A DNA stretch of 32,486 nucleotides from Nitrososphaeraceae archaeon (GCA_016782225.1 JADDOW010000102.1:1-32486), one strand, 5' to 3'; counted from the stretch's first letter, positions 1 to 8,890 are shown. Notes: generated by a model from the letters alone, not told the origin. Numbers and translations are program-made.

Positions 1-87
1 ATAAAGGAAACAGGGCATCTTCTAGCTATAGATCTATCGTTAAGTGAACAGAGCCTAAAATAAACGATATACTCTTAAATTCGATAG

Positions 88-612
88 ATGTACAGTAATA
101 GTTATTACATTTTGACTGCAATTAATATTATGAATTTAACAATCGTTATCTTTTTTGCCATCTTTTATCTTATTGGCGCCAGTTTATCATTTGTATCTGT
201 TTATGGTCATGCGAGTCCTATTACCTTTAACCCCAAACCCAATCAAATAATTAACTCAAATCAACTGCTTCCAAATGATGTAACCATCACTTTTACAGAG
301 AGTCCCGAACCGAGAGCAAGTAGTTTAAAAGTTATGGGCCCAAATAACGAACGGGTTGACAATAATGACTTAAAGGTGTTAGAGTCAAGTAAATCTCTTT
401 CTATTTCACTTGATAAACCCAAAGTAATACCAGGAATTTATACAGTGAATTGGTTAGTTTTATCAAAAGCCGATGGTCACATAACCAAAGGCTCCTATGT
501 GTTTTCGTTAGCTGAGAGCCAACATAGCCAAAGCCAAAGTCAAACCAACAACCAGCCACCAATGCTTCGTCAGAGTATTCCAAAAATATTACAGCTGACA
601 ATGTTATCTTAA
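88..612 (+). CDS. CopC-type copper-binding protein, truncated by frameshift
   Basis: The N-terminus (about residues 10-40) is a hydrophobic signal or anchor segment. It is followed by a CopC-like beta-sandwich that begins at the HASP sequence (His41) and ends with the family's D-G-H pattern (Asp129, His131). His1, Asp and His form the Cu(II) site in the CopC family, so periplasmic/pseudoperiplasmic copper binding is the likely role. A Ser/Gln-rich linker starts near residue 143. The frame then runs into an unrelated 12-residue tail and stops, while the true continuation reads in another frame from about position 528. A TATA-like stretch near 55-65 fits a leaderless start at 88. The CopD membrane part often found with CopC is absent here. 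The CopC call is firm; whether the product is functional is not. Confidence 0.8.
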   Translation: MYSNSYYILTAINIMNLTIVIFFAIFYLIGASLSFVSVYGHASPITFNPKPNQIINSNQLLPNDVTITFTESPEPRASSLKVMGPNNERVDNNDLKVLESSKSLSISLDKPKVIPGIYTVNWLVLSKADGHITKGSYVFSLAESQHSQSQSQTNNQPPMLRQSIPKILQLTMLS

Positions 613-997
613 ACTTTGATATATCGCCATTTAATGTGGGTCAAAACACATTCAAGATTCAAGCTTCATATGTGAATGGTACAGCGGTTGAAAATATCAG
701 AAATGTGTATTTGGAATTTAACAATCCTGCTAAAAATTTAGGACCTATTGTTGATGTAATGGATAATATAGAATCAGGAAAATACACTTCTACAGGGAGC
801 TTCCTAAGTCAAGAAGGTGACTGGGAGATTAAAATAACAGCTCAAAGAATAGGGAGTATGACATAAATCAATTGATTAATGTGAATGGACCTAGATTTTT
901 AAATTTTAGAAAAAATCAATCAATTATTATGCATGTTTTAGGAAAGAGAAAAACGATAATGCGAACTATGGATGACTCACATCTTTTCTTAGCATAG
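528..997 (+). pseudogene. C-terminal domain of the CopC protein, out of frame (two frameshifts)
   Basis: From 528 to 866 this frame is open. It reads a Ser/Asn/Gln linker, then a beta-rich domain with the phrase DISPFNVGQNTFKI, which resembles the YtkA/CopC-associated extracellular domain of thaumarchaeal copper proteins. It has no start of its own beyond an internal GTG at 636, and it directly continues the linker of the CopC gene upstream, so a frameshift between about 528 and 612 separates the two. A second frameshift near 853-857 is likely: the frame at 857-997 continues sensibly (YDINQLINVNG) after RIG, whereas the present frame stops at 864. Two breaks in one gene suggest decay, or poor base calling. 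The domain name is inferred from motif resemblance. Confidence 0.6.
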
Positions 998-1259
998 TTT
1001 TTGTTTCTTAACATTTTGATATGATGTGAGCATAAGCCAGTTTTCAATGACAAAATCATGATTCAAAGAAAATCACAGCATCTAAAAGCATCTTCCTCTG
1101 TCTATTGTCATAATTCCAATTATTATTATCAAGATTGATAGCCCATACCAATTAAAAACAAGTTTTTAAACAGATACCCAATATGGAATTGCACAACCAC
1201 TCGTAGCCAGCAAATCCAAAAAAACGCACTTTTCCTCCTAATCTGGTTTTAATTTATGC

Positions 1260-2126
1260 CTACTTATTTAACCTTGATTCCAAGTCTTCAATTTTTTTTC
1301 TGATCTCTTTAATTTCCTGCAAAATCTCTTTCTGTGTAACAGGGATTGTAATTGTGTTTTCTATTTGTTTATATGCCTCTTCGGATTTCTTCACAATCAC
1401 TGCAACAAATATATTGATTACAACAAATGTTCCAATCATGATAAAACTTATAAAGTAAATTACATACAATGGGTTAACATTTGTTACAGAAGACATTATT
1501 TCCACCCAGCCTTCTAAGGTCAATATTTGAAACAATGTTAAAATAGACCTTGGTAATGTTCCCCAGTTTTCTGCATCTATGCTGTTAAACAAGTTATAGC
1601 CGGCAATACTATAGATAAAGAAAATAAGGGACAATAGCAAAAAAACATTTACCATGCTGGGTAAAGATTTGATAAGTGTCATTACCACAATTGACATCTC
1701 CCTATATCGATTTGTCAAACGCACAACCCTTAACAGCCTAATTAATCTAGCCACGGTGGTGTAGCCTCCAGAAAGAGGTAAAAGCGATACCATGATGATT
1801 GTAAAGTCCAGAATATTCCATCCATTTCTAAAGTATTTTGAAATATCGGGATATGATGAAACTATCTTTAATGCAGATTCAATTATAAAAATAGACAAAA
1901 CAAACGCGTTAATCAAATTAAACAGCAAAGTATAATTTTTTAGTTCAGAAATTGTTTCTAATACCAATACTGCTGCTTGTACTAATATAACAACAGTGAT
2001 GAAATTATTAAACGCGCTATGATCGACTAATTTTTTTACCATAACAAGCATTTTCTTTATCCTTTGTTTTATTGGGATAATATCTTTAACTCCACTTGTC
2101 CTCGGTAATCTTGAATACTCAATCAA
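1260..2126 (-). CDS. Voltage-gated cation channel, single-domain BacNav/CavMr type
   Basis: A six-helix ion-transport protein of 288 residues, the usual size for homotetrameric prokaryotic voltage-gated channels. S1-S3 lie near residues 40-118. S4 (124-140) carries arginines at 127, 130, 133, 136 and 140 with the three-residue spacing of a voltage sensor. S5 (157-178), a pore helix, the filter TLEGWVE (203-209) and S6 (220-246) follow. The C-terminal tail (262-288) is charged and heptad-like, matching the tetramerising coiled coil of NaChBac-like channels. Na-selective BacNav filters read TLESW; Gly at the fourth position is reported for the Ca-selective channel CavMr (TLEGWVD), so Ca2+ permeation is plausible. 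The start is TTG, with a TATA-like ATTTTAACTG about 28 bp upstream. It lies 33 bp after the histidine kinase and may share its transcript. Confidence 0.92.
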   Translation of the reverse strand: MIEYSRLPRTSGVKDIIPIKQRIKKMLVMVKKLVDHSAFNNFITVVILVQAAVLVLETISELKNYTLLFNLINAFVLSIFIIESALKIVSSYPDISKYFRNGWNILDFTIIMVSLLPLSGGYTTVARLIRLLRVVRLTNRYREMSIVVMTLIKSLPSMVNVFLLLSLIFFIYSIAGYNLFNSIDAENWGTLPRSILTLFQILTLEGWVEIMSSVTNVNPLYVIYFISFIMIGTFVVINIFVAVIVKKSEEAYKQIENTITIPVTQKEILQEIKEIRKKIEDLESRLNK

Positions 2127-2159
2127 TTAGATATAAACAAAAAAACGGTCAGTTAAAAT

Positions 2160-4151
2160 TTATGATTCCTTAATATTTTCAATTGCCTCCAGTAACGCTT
2201 CATTTTCGATTGGCTTTCGAAGAAACAAATTGTTAACTATAATTTCGCTGTTACTATCGGGATTGATTTCTCCAGCAGTGAGAAAACAAACTTTCACTTT
2301 GTCGTCGATTTTTCTTATTTCGCCATAAAGTTCAAAGCCACTCATATGTGGCATTTTCACATCCAGGATTAACAGGTTGTATGTGTTTTTTTTGTATTCT
2401 TTTAGTGCATTTAACGGATTACTATATGCATTAACAACATACCCCTGTTCTTCTAAAACTTTCTTTAGTGTTATATTGATGTCAAGGTCATCATCTACTA
2501 ATAATATCTTCTTGATATCGCCATATTTTGAATGATCAAGATGAATAAACTTTGATAGACTGTTTTTTTTTGTGGTAGTGTTTTTTTGCTCCTTTGGAAT
2601 GTGGAAAAAATCAAATGATTTCAAAGGTTGTTCATCAAAGATTGGGAGAGTAAAGTAAAAGGTAACGCCTTTTCCATCTTCATTGTCTTCAAACCACAAC
2701 CTGCCCCCATGTGATTCAATAATATTCTTTGATATGAATAGCCCCAAACCGGTCCCACCGAAGGAGCCTGTAGCAAATTTTTCAAACAGTTTTTTCCTTA
2801 ATTCCGCATTTATGCCAGAACCTTGATCCCGTACACTGATAATAACAAACCTTTGTTTTTCATGTTGGTGGTTGGTTTTTTTATGCTGTAAACCATCCTC
2901 ATCATCTCCAATTCTTTTTAGATCTATATGGATAAATTTTATGCCCCCTTCTGTCTCACCGATACTGGATTTATTTGCATTGCTCAAAAGATTCGACAAT
3001 ACTTGGCTGATTCGGGTTTTGTCGGCTTCTACAATGACCGGATCATAGTTAAGGGTTTGCCCTTTGGCTTTGTAAATTAGTTTTACAGAAGGCAACAATT
3101 CCCCCACCCCCCTTATGCTGCCATTTTCAAAATCAGAAATAGTGCTTGACACAACATCACAAACATTGAACTTTTCCACCTTTAGGTTCAGGGTGTTGCT
3201 TTCTATTTTCGATACATCCAAAATGTCTTCAGCAATACGTTGCAGTTTTTTTGCATTTCTGTAGATTACTTCAGCCATCTTTCGGTTATCCGAACCTTTG
3301 TCGTTGGAAGAAACTAGCATATCGGATAACCCTATTATGGGTTGAATAGGGGTTCGTAATTCATGAGCGGCCACATTTATAAACTCCTTTTGCATCTTTC
3401 CCGATTCTTTCAGCTTTTCATTTTGAACCCTTATGTGTTCACTGCTTTTTTTTAGTTCAACATTGTATTGCAAATTAGATACGGCAAGAGCCGCAATATT
3501 GACAAAATATGCCGCATCCTTGAGTACATGTGCTATATTGTGCGCAGTATCAAAAGATGTTGTAGAGTATGACATAATTATTTGGGAAAATATATCCAAC
3601 GTGAGATAACCGACCAGTCCCTTATAGAAAACATCCTTTCTTTTGTAAAATTGCTTTTTGTAGAAAAAGAACAAAGCAACTGAGAATAATATAAGAGGAG
3701 GTATTTCATAAGGCCTATGCAAAGAGTAATCATCTATTACACTTGCGGGCAAGATCAGGAAAAGAGAGGCCCATGCAATTCCAATAGAAAAAGATGAGAG
3801 AAGTATTAGATAAAGCAGTATTCTTTTTTGTAATTTCCTGTTTGCCTTTTTTTGCTCAATTTGCTCCTCTTCTAATTGGTATAGTTCGCTTTCCCATTTT
3901 GACAAGTTGGAATATTTTATTATTGCGATGGCCAGTAGGGCGCTTAGGAATATCCTTCCTGCAAACCAGGTTTGCGGAAGAAAATATTTAATGAACATGG
4001 GATCGCTGATTGCAATATAGGAAATTATTACGTGCAGCAAATCAATCAGGGCACTAACAAGAAAACCCATTCCTATGAAAAGACTAAAGACATCATTTAA
4101 CATACGGGCACGCGAAATATAATAAAACGACAAAACCACACCAAATACCAC
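2160..4151 (-). CDS. Membrane hybrid sensor histidine kinase with receiver domain
   Basis: The order is a multi-helix membrane sensor (about 1-230, MASE3-like, with ALIDLLH), HisKA with the phospho-acceptor in AAHELRTP (His263), HATPase_c with an N-box (LSNLLSNANKSS), G1 DQGSGI and GTGLGLFIS, then a C-terminal receiver (about 545-655) with the acidic DDD triad, phospho-Asp in LILDVKMP and the K of LRKPI. It senses an unknown cue at the membrane and phosphorylates its own receiver; no DNA-binding output is attached. The GTG used here lies inside the sensor's first helices. The same frame continues upstream as good membrane sequence but is interrupted by TAG at 4194-4196, so this is either an N-terminally truncated product or a nonsense mutant. 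The ion channel gene follows 33 bp downstream. Confidence 0.88.
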   Translation of the reverse strand: MVFGVVLSFYYISRARMLNDVFSLFIGMGFLVSALIDLLHVIISYIAISDPMFIKYFLPQTWFAGRIFLSALLAIAIIKYSNLSKWESELYQLEEEQIEQKKANRKLQKRILLYLILLSSFSIGIAWASLFLILPASVIDDYSLHRPYEIPPLILFSVALFFFYKKQFYKRKDVFYKGLVGYLTLDIFSQIIMSYSTTSFDTAHNIAHVLKDAAYFVNIAALAVSNLQYNVELKKSSEHIRVQNEKLKESGKMQKEFINVAAHELRTPIQPIIGLSDMLVSSNDKGSDNRKMAEVIYRNAKKLQRIAEDILDVSKIESNTLNLKVEKFNVCDVVSSTISDFENGSIRGVGELLPSVKLIYKAKGQTLNYDPVIVEADKTRISQVLSNLLSNANKSSIGETEGGIKFIHIDLKRIGDDEDGLQHKKTNHQHEKQRFVIISVRDQGSGINAELRKKLFEKFATGSFGGTGLGLFISKNIIESHGGRLWFEDNEDGKGVTFYFTLPIFDEQPLKSFDFFHIPKEQKNTTTKKNSLSKFIHLDHSKYGDIKKILLVDDDLDINITLKKVLEEQGYVVNAYSNPLNALKEYKKNTYNLLILDVKMPHMSGFELYGEIRKIDDKVKVCFLTAGEINPDSNSEIIVNNLFLRKPIENEALLEAIENIKES

Positions 4152-4310
4152 TGCAAATAACTCTATGTAGAAATGATGAACTGTGGATGTTACCTAAAGG
4201 TAAGGATTAGCGGCTAAAATGGCAATTATTGTTAGAGGAATTGTGGGTAGAATGGTATATTTGAAAGTAATCTCATGGTTATGAAAAAGAGATGAAAAAT
4301 TAAGAGACAA
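4152..4310 (-). pseudogene. 5' remnant of the histidine kinase, separated by in-frame TAG
   Basis: Reading upstream of the kinase GTG in the same frame gives VTSTVHHFYIELFAV, then TAG (4196-4194), then a further hydrophobic helix, YTILPTIPLTIIAILAA, back to a TTG at 4310 (an upstream stop lies beyond). The HHFYIELF phrase is what precedes this helix in related thaumarchaeal membrane kinases, as I recall them. No ATG, GTG or TTG exists between the TAG and 4151. The simplest reading is a former CAG glutamine codon mutated to amber. Readthrough is not excluded but has no visible support. Confidence 0.55.
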
Positions 4311-4428
4311 ATGACAACTCCTGTTTTACCCCATATATCCCAAAAAACGTATTCCGAGACGAAAATATAATAAAAGTGCGATCAGCGGGTGAGACAAATA
4401 AATCATCATATTATAAGCCATATTAAGA

Positions 4429-4659
4429 ATGCAAGGAAAACCATCAATTGTCATTCTTGATAATGGGTTATTTGTCATTTTTTTGGCGATTAATAACATA
4501 CACGTTATCGTCGGATATAAAATTTCTGATGTTTTTTACACTATTGGCAACATTAACTTGATAGTAATTATCATAATCTACATTGCTATGACAAAATTAA
4601 ATAGCATTATTTCGCAAACAAAGCACAATAATGCAAATAATTTAAATAATTTTAATTAA
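4429..4659 (+). CDS. Possible small membrane protein, unrecognised
   Basis: A 76-residue frame with a hydrophobic middle (about 28-54, ending in a run of Ile) and an Asn/Lys-rich tail. No family is recognised. It lies in a very AT-rich spacer, where a hydrophobic frame of this length can occur by chance. No clear promoter or ribosome site is visible. Confidence 0.2.
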   Translation: MQGKPSIVILDNGLFVIFLAINNIHVIVGYKISDVFYTIGNINLIVIIIIYIAMTKLNSIISQTKHNNANNLNNFN

Positions 4660-4892
4660 TGAGTGCCAGGAAATTGACATTTTTTTACGGATAATCAATA
4701 GATTCACAAATGAGCACCACCCAAAGATGAATCACTAAAAATACGATGTCTGTAAATGCCAACAATATCATGTCCTATCGCTTAAGATTATTCTCTCACA
4801 AATAGCATCATCAGGTAAATGAAATAATCACCGTAATAGGGTCAGCCCCAACGTATCAAAATGCAAAATATTGCTGATAATCAATATTACAC

Positions 4893-4913
4893 AATGTTAC
4901 ACTGCGTAACATT
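4893..4913. promoter_or_regulatory. Perfect dyad upstream of the 4942 gene, likely operator
   Basis: AATGTTAC, a 5-bp spacer (ACTGC) and GTAACATT form a perfect 8-bp inverted repeat. It ends where a TATA-like TTTTTAATT (about 4911-4920) begins. That box is about 25 bp upstream of the ATG at 4942, so the dyad covers the BRE/TATA position where an archaeal repressor or activator would act. Confidence 0.45.
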
Positions 4914-4941
4914 TTTAATTATGTTGTGACTATCTAAATGA

Positions 4942-5163
4942 ATGGAGAGCATAATAACTTCCATTAGACAATTGCTTGATGAATTAGAAGAAAAGATACA
5001 AACGATTCCTAAGGATCAGCAAATCCACAATTCAAAATACAAAGACATTGACTTAAACAATCAGGAGGATATCAAAGAGTATGTCAAAGAATTAATCAGG
5101 GAAATAAACAATCTAAAGGAAAACAAAAACAAACGGAATAAAGACAACCAATATAATGAATAG
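4942..5163 (+). CDS. Small charged hypothetical protein
   Basis: A 73-residue protein with alternating charged and hydrophobic residues, consistent with one or two amphipathic helices (for example SIRQLLDELEEKI and IKEYVKELIREINNL), followed by an Asn/Lys-rich tail. No family is recognised; it looks like a small coiled-coil or regulatory protein. The ATG is well placed for leaderless initiation behind the TATA-like box at about 4911-4920, and a perfect dyad sits on that promoter, which supports a real, regulated gene. Confidence 0.5.
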   Translation: MESIITSIRQLLDELEEKIQTIPKDQQIHNSKYKDIDLNNQEDIKEYVKELIREINNLKENKNKRNKDNQYNE

Positions 5164-5351
5164 GCAAACAGGTTATCAATAACACATATCCGCCATTAGG
5201 AAAAACTTTGTTTGACAGTACGAATCTAAAGAAAAATAATTTATTGAGACAAATAAACTCAAATGAAAGAGGATTCATAACAATAATAAAGTACCATTTG
5301 CCCTCTATAACATACTATATTTCTGCTCTCAACAAACAATGTTGGGTTTAT

Positions 5352-6095
5352 TTAAAGTAAACCGTATGCAGGTATCGCAGCACCATTTATTATTTTTGAA
5401 TCATCTGAGGAAAGGAACAAAATTACTTTGGACAGGTCCTCTAACTTTATCCATTTTGAAAAGTCCGCATTAGGCATTTCCTTTCTGTTAGACTCTGTAT
5501 CCAATATTGTGGGCAATATGCAATTTATATTAATATTTGATTTCTTCACTTCCCGATATGCTGATTCTACAAACCTAATCAACCCCGCCTTTGATGCAGC
5601 ATAAGCAGAATCATACCCATTGGACACTAAACCGGTTTTAGAAGCAATATGGACCAATTTTCCATAATTATTTGTCATCATCACAGGAATCACGTGTTTG
5701 CTAATTAAAAATGCAGATTTTAGGTTAGTGCCAATCATCTTATCCCATTCCGATTCATCTAACTGTGTAACGCTTTTACCTCCAATGTATGAACCAACTA
5801 CGTTGATTAATACATGAATTTGACCATGCCTTTCAACAATATTTGAAACTGATCTCTTTGTTTCGTCATCTCTCGTTACATCCACTTTTGTGAATTCTAT
5901 TTTGGTGGATATGTTTAATGGCTGTCCCGGCAAATTACCCAGTTCTGTTTTTAACTCCAGCATCTCTTTTTCTGATCTATAAGTAACGACTATTGTTTTA
6001 GAATTGTAATTCAAAAAAGATTTTGTTAAAACTCTCCCTAAAGCGCCTGTCCCTCCTGTTATTACAATAACCTTATCTGAAAAATCATATTTCAT
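5352..6095 (-). CDS. Short-chain dehydrogenase/reductase (SDR)
   Basis: A classical SDR of 247 residues. The dinucleotide-binding motif TGGTGALG is at 13-20, an NVVG motif (usual form NNAG) at 98-101, Asn124, Ser152 and the YAASK signature (Tyr165, Lys169) complete the catalytic tetrad. An acidic VDV segment near 71-73 contacts adenine in this fold. It is therefore an active-looking NAD(P)-dependent oxidoreductase, cytoplasmic, substrate unknown. Its C-terminus is typical for the family (INGAAIPAYG; the usual form is TG..i.vdGG). It stands alone on the minus strand, and 500 bp of spacer upstream contains no clear partner. The ATG start lies directly before the Rossmann strand, as expected. 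Confidence 0.9.
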   Translation of the reverse strand: MKYDFSDKVIVITGGTGALGRVLTKSFLNYNSKTIVVTYRSEKEMLELKTELGNLPGQPLNISTKIEFTKVDVTRDDETKRSVSNIVERHGQIHVLINVVGSYIGGKSVTQLDESEWDKMIGTNLKSAFLISKHVIPVMMTNNYGKLVHIASKTGLVSNGYDSAYAASKAGLIRFVESAYREVKKSNININCILPTILDTESNRKEMPNADFSKWIKLEDLSKVILFLSSDDSKIINGAAIPAYGLL

Positions 6096-6628
6096 GGGAT
6101 CAGTTACTTAATGCAGTGAATTTACTTTTCGTTTGGGTTGTAAAACTTTAAGTCGATTGCATTGTTACAGAAATCTATGCATGATCTATTTTAATTTGTT
6201 TAGGACTTTTGTCTATAATCGATAAAACAGAATGTTATATGAATAGTCATAATACTAGACGAAAAAAAACATTAGCAGCCCTGTTTCAACAATATCTTTC
6301 CGTATTAGATATTGTTGTAGAAATTATGCAAACTGGCAAATACCGAGTTATTTGTCCTATACATGAAACACCGTAAAATTTAAACCTGAAAAATGGTTTT
6401 TGGAAATCTAGCCAATACATATTTAACAAATCGAGACAATTGTAGCGAGTCTACTTTTTTTAGGATTGCACAATTTTCAATGAAATACACACAGTCAAAT
6501 TATTTTGTTTTTTGTAGAGATCGTAAAAGAAGAAAGTCAATTGTAAACTTTGGCAGAGCAATTGATTGATAATTACCTTTATAGTATTCACTATGCCACA
6601 ATCAAATAAAAAATATAGAAATTAAATA
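6096..6628. other. Non-coding spacer with an 11-bp inverted repeat
   Basis: No convincing gene. The one structured element is CAACAATATCT (6287-6297) paired with AGATATTGTTG (6307-6317) across a 9-bp loop. It is a perfect hairpin or dyad about 190 bp upstream of the SDR gene start, outside a normal archaeal core promoter. Confidence 0.5.
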
Positions 6629-8806
6629 CTATAATGAGATGTTATTGGTGGGAATTGAGACAAGAAAGTTATCCTTACAGATATGTTTAGACATTTCTCT
6701 TATGACAACATCCTTTTCATTGGCATTGATCATTGACAGTATCCATTGATCGTTGCTGGAAACTTTTTTATCATCAATTGCCGTATCCGAGAGATTCGCT
6801 ATTGCTTTCCTTATCTCCTCATAGGCATTAGCAACGTCATCAGAAGAAGAGAATTTGATAACCATCTGCTTGAATTTAGATACAAGATCATTACGCAATT
6901 CTTCTATGGATCTGAACCTGGCCCATGTAATGTAGTAATTGCAATCCAATGTCCCCTGGTGTTGTAAATCCCATTTCATTTTAATAGATTCTGCGAGCTT
7001 TGCTTGCAAAAGACTTACTCGGGCATATTTGAACTCATTTGGATCTACAGAGCTATATGCATAGCAAAGATAATCATGGTTTGGCAAAAATCGCTCTGAA
7101 TCTATCCTTTGGTTTATTTCCTCTATCAGCAATTCCTTGTTTCCTGTGTGGACAGCATCTAATGCCCATCTTCTATACACATCGGCATTTACAACATTAT
7201 TAAATAGGTTATAGTCATACCCTAATCTGACGACGGATGAGGTAATAGCAGTATAAACGTCAGCTTTATCTATATCGGCAGCAAGGCCAGAAATTAGTTG
7301 ACTTACCTTCGTTTTCAACTCATTTCGTAATTCCAAATGCGTATGAAACTGTGCCCATTCTATATGATCTGCAATAAACGGATTGTTACCAAAAGGGTCA
7401 TGGAAATTGATTTTTTTCGTATTTGCAAGGTGGGCCAAGAATACTGAAACATAGGCATACTTTCTATCGTTTCTATCGTTTGCATCTTTAGCATAGAGCA
7501 AAGGGTTTTTTTCCTCGTTCTCACTGAGAATAATTGCAGACATTTGTATTACTTGATAGGGATTCCAGGTAGATAGTGTAAAGTATATTTTTGTGTAACG
7601 CCCCTTTACACCGGTAGCATACGGAGCCATTTGATAAGGTCCGTACCCATAACCTAAATCAAAAGGATTGGTCTGATCATCTCTTTCCTCATCAACAAGG
7701 CTGTCCTGTCCTGGTTTGTGTACAAAGCGCCTATAACCGTCAGCAGGGTCAAATACAATCTTTGTGGAATGCCAAGGTCCCCATGGGTCATCTGCGAGGC
7801 GAACAACAATACCGTTTGTATTGCACAAGTCACAGTTATAAAGCAAAATCCATTTGTCAAGATAATAATTCCACCTAATTGATAACTCACCGATACAACT
7901 AGCTGAAAACAAAGGTATGGCCGAGGATTCATCTGATTGCCAAATTGGCTTGCCTGAGTCTTTGTTAAAACCAGCATAGTATCTGATCGAGGATAGGTTT
8001 TCAATCTCATCTAAAGGCACATAGGCAAGATAAATGTCACTTTGACGATACTTTCCAGTTCCCCACAAAAGCAGGCCTTTGCCTGTAGTTTTTGGCAATC
8101 CCTGAATTTTATCGCTATCAATTATTTGCGCTGAAATATGGATGAACTTGTCGGTGGATAGAGTATACAGCGAGTTTCCAAAATTATACCCTCCATCAGC
8201 AGATTTTGTCAAAACTGACCGCCGTGGCAGAATTCTTCTATTTGGATTCAAATCAGTAACAAAAAATACATACATATCATCACCTATTGTAATGCCTTCA
8301 ATAGGGTGCTCTGCTGTAAGTTGGGAAATATCATCAACAAGTGGGGGACTCGAATTGAATACAAGTGAAACTCCATCATATGCACGATCACTTGTTGTAT
8401 ATGCTATGGCATCATAATCGGTTTCATCTTCGTTGTAAGGGGCCCCAGGCATAGCTGATTTAGGTAACCCTTCTGATGGCCCTCTTCTTGTGGTATCACC
8501 AAAAAGAAAATAAAGTTTCCCATTATATGGAAAAGAAACTCCTAAGTCAGTTCCATATACACCGTATTTTGATGATGTTTGGTTTAGGGTCTTTTTGTTT
8601 GTTTCAGGATCCACATCCCCTGTCAGTTGGGATACTTTCCGGGTCCCATATAATTTTGGAGGCCCAGGGTTCCCAACACATAATGGATTATAACTCTCTG
8701 CAAAAGTCTTTCGTAAACTAAATTTTTCACTAAACATGCCGTCTTTTACCTTTTGATTAATTGATTTGCGATGAGAATATAATTGTCTTGATTCATCAAA
8801 AGACAT
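6629..8806 (-). CDS. DUF4185 beta-propeller protein with duplicated C-terminal module
   Basis: Residues about 55-430 match the DUF4185 family, a glycosidase-like five-bladed propeller; the diagnostic phrase is GTDLGVSFPYNGKLYFLFGD (85-104), followed by repeated DDMYVFFV- and DIYLAYV-like blade strands. Carbohydrate binding or hydrolysis is possible, but no catalytic residues can be assigned. No signal peptide is visible at this start, which is unusual for such a domain. Residues 448-571 and 592-711 are two copies of one helical module: KYAYVSVFLAHLA aligns with KYARVSLLQAKLA, EWAQF with TWARF, and ELRNEL with ELRNDL, with an offset of exactly 144 residues through the first half. The repeat is not a family I recognise. 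The gene is divergent from the tiny acidic gene at 8891. Confidence 0.75.
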   Translation of the reverse strand: MSFDESRQLYSHRKSINQKVKDGMFSEKFSLRKTFAESYNPLCVGNPGPPKLYGTRKVSQLTGDVDPETNKKTLNQTSSKYGVYGTDLGVSFPYNGKLYFLFGDTTRRGPSEGLPKSAMPGAPYNEDETDYDAIAYTTSDRAYDGVSLVFNSSPPLVDDISQLTAEHPIEGITIGDDMYVFFVTDLNPNRRILPRRSVLTKSADGGYNFGNSLYTLSTDKFIHISAQIIDSDKIQGLPKTTGKGLLLWGTGKYRQSDIYLAYVPLDEIENLSSIRYYAGFNKDSGKPIWQSDESSAIPLFSASCIGELSIRWNYYLDKWILLYNCDLCNTNGIVVRLADDPWGPWHSTKIVFDPADGYRRFVHKPGQDSLVDEERDDQTNPFDLGYGYGPYQMAPYATGVKGRYTKIYFTLSTWNPYQVIQMSAIILSENEEKNPLLYAKDANDRNDRKYAYVSVFLAHLANTKKINFHDPFGNNPFIADHIEWAQFHTHLELRNELKTKVSQLISGLAADIDKADVYTAITSSVVRLGYDYNLFNNVVNADVYRRWALDAVHTGNKELLIEEINQRIDSERFLPNHDYLCYAYSSVDPNEFKYARVSLLQAKLAESIKMKWDLQHQGTLDCNYYITWARFRSIEELRNDLVSKFKQMVIKFSSSDDVANAYEEIRKAIANLSDTAIDDKKVSSNDQWILSMINANEKDVVIREMSKHICKDNFLVSIPTNNISL

Positions 8807-8860
8807 AACGCAATATACCTTAATAGCTATTGCATCACTTTAAGCAAACCAAATACAATG

Positions 8861-8870
8861 TTTTATACTT
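8861..8870 (+). promoter_or_regulatory. TATA box for the 8891 gene
   Basis: TTTTATACTT is centred about 26 bp before the ATG at 8891, the spacing of a leaderless archaeal promoter. Confidence 0.5.
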
Positions 8871-8890
8871 TGTTTCATATGTTTTAGTTA

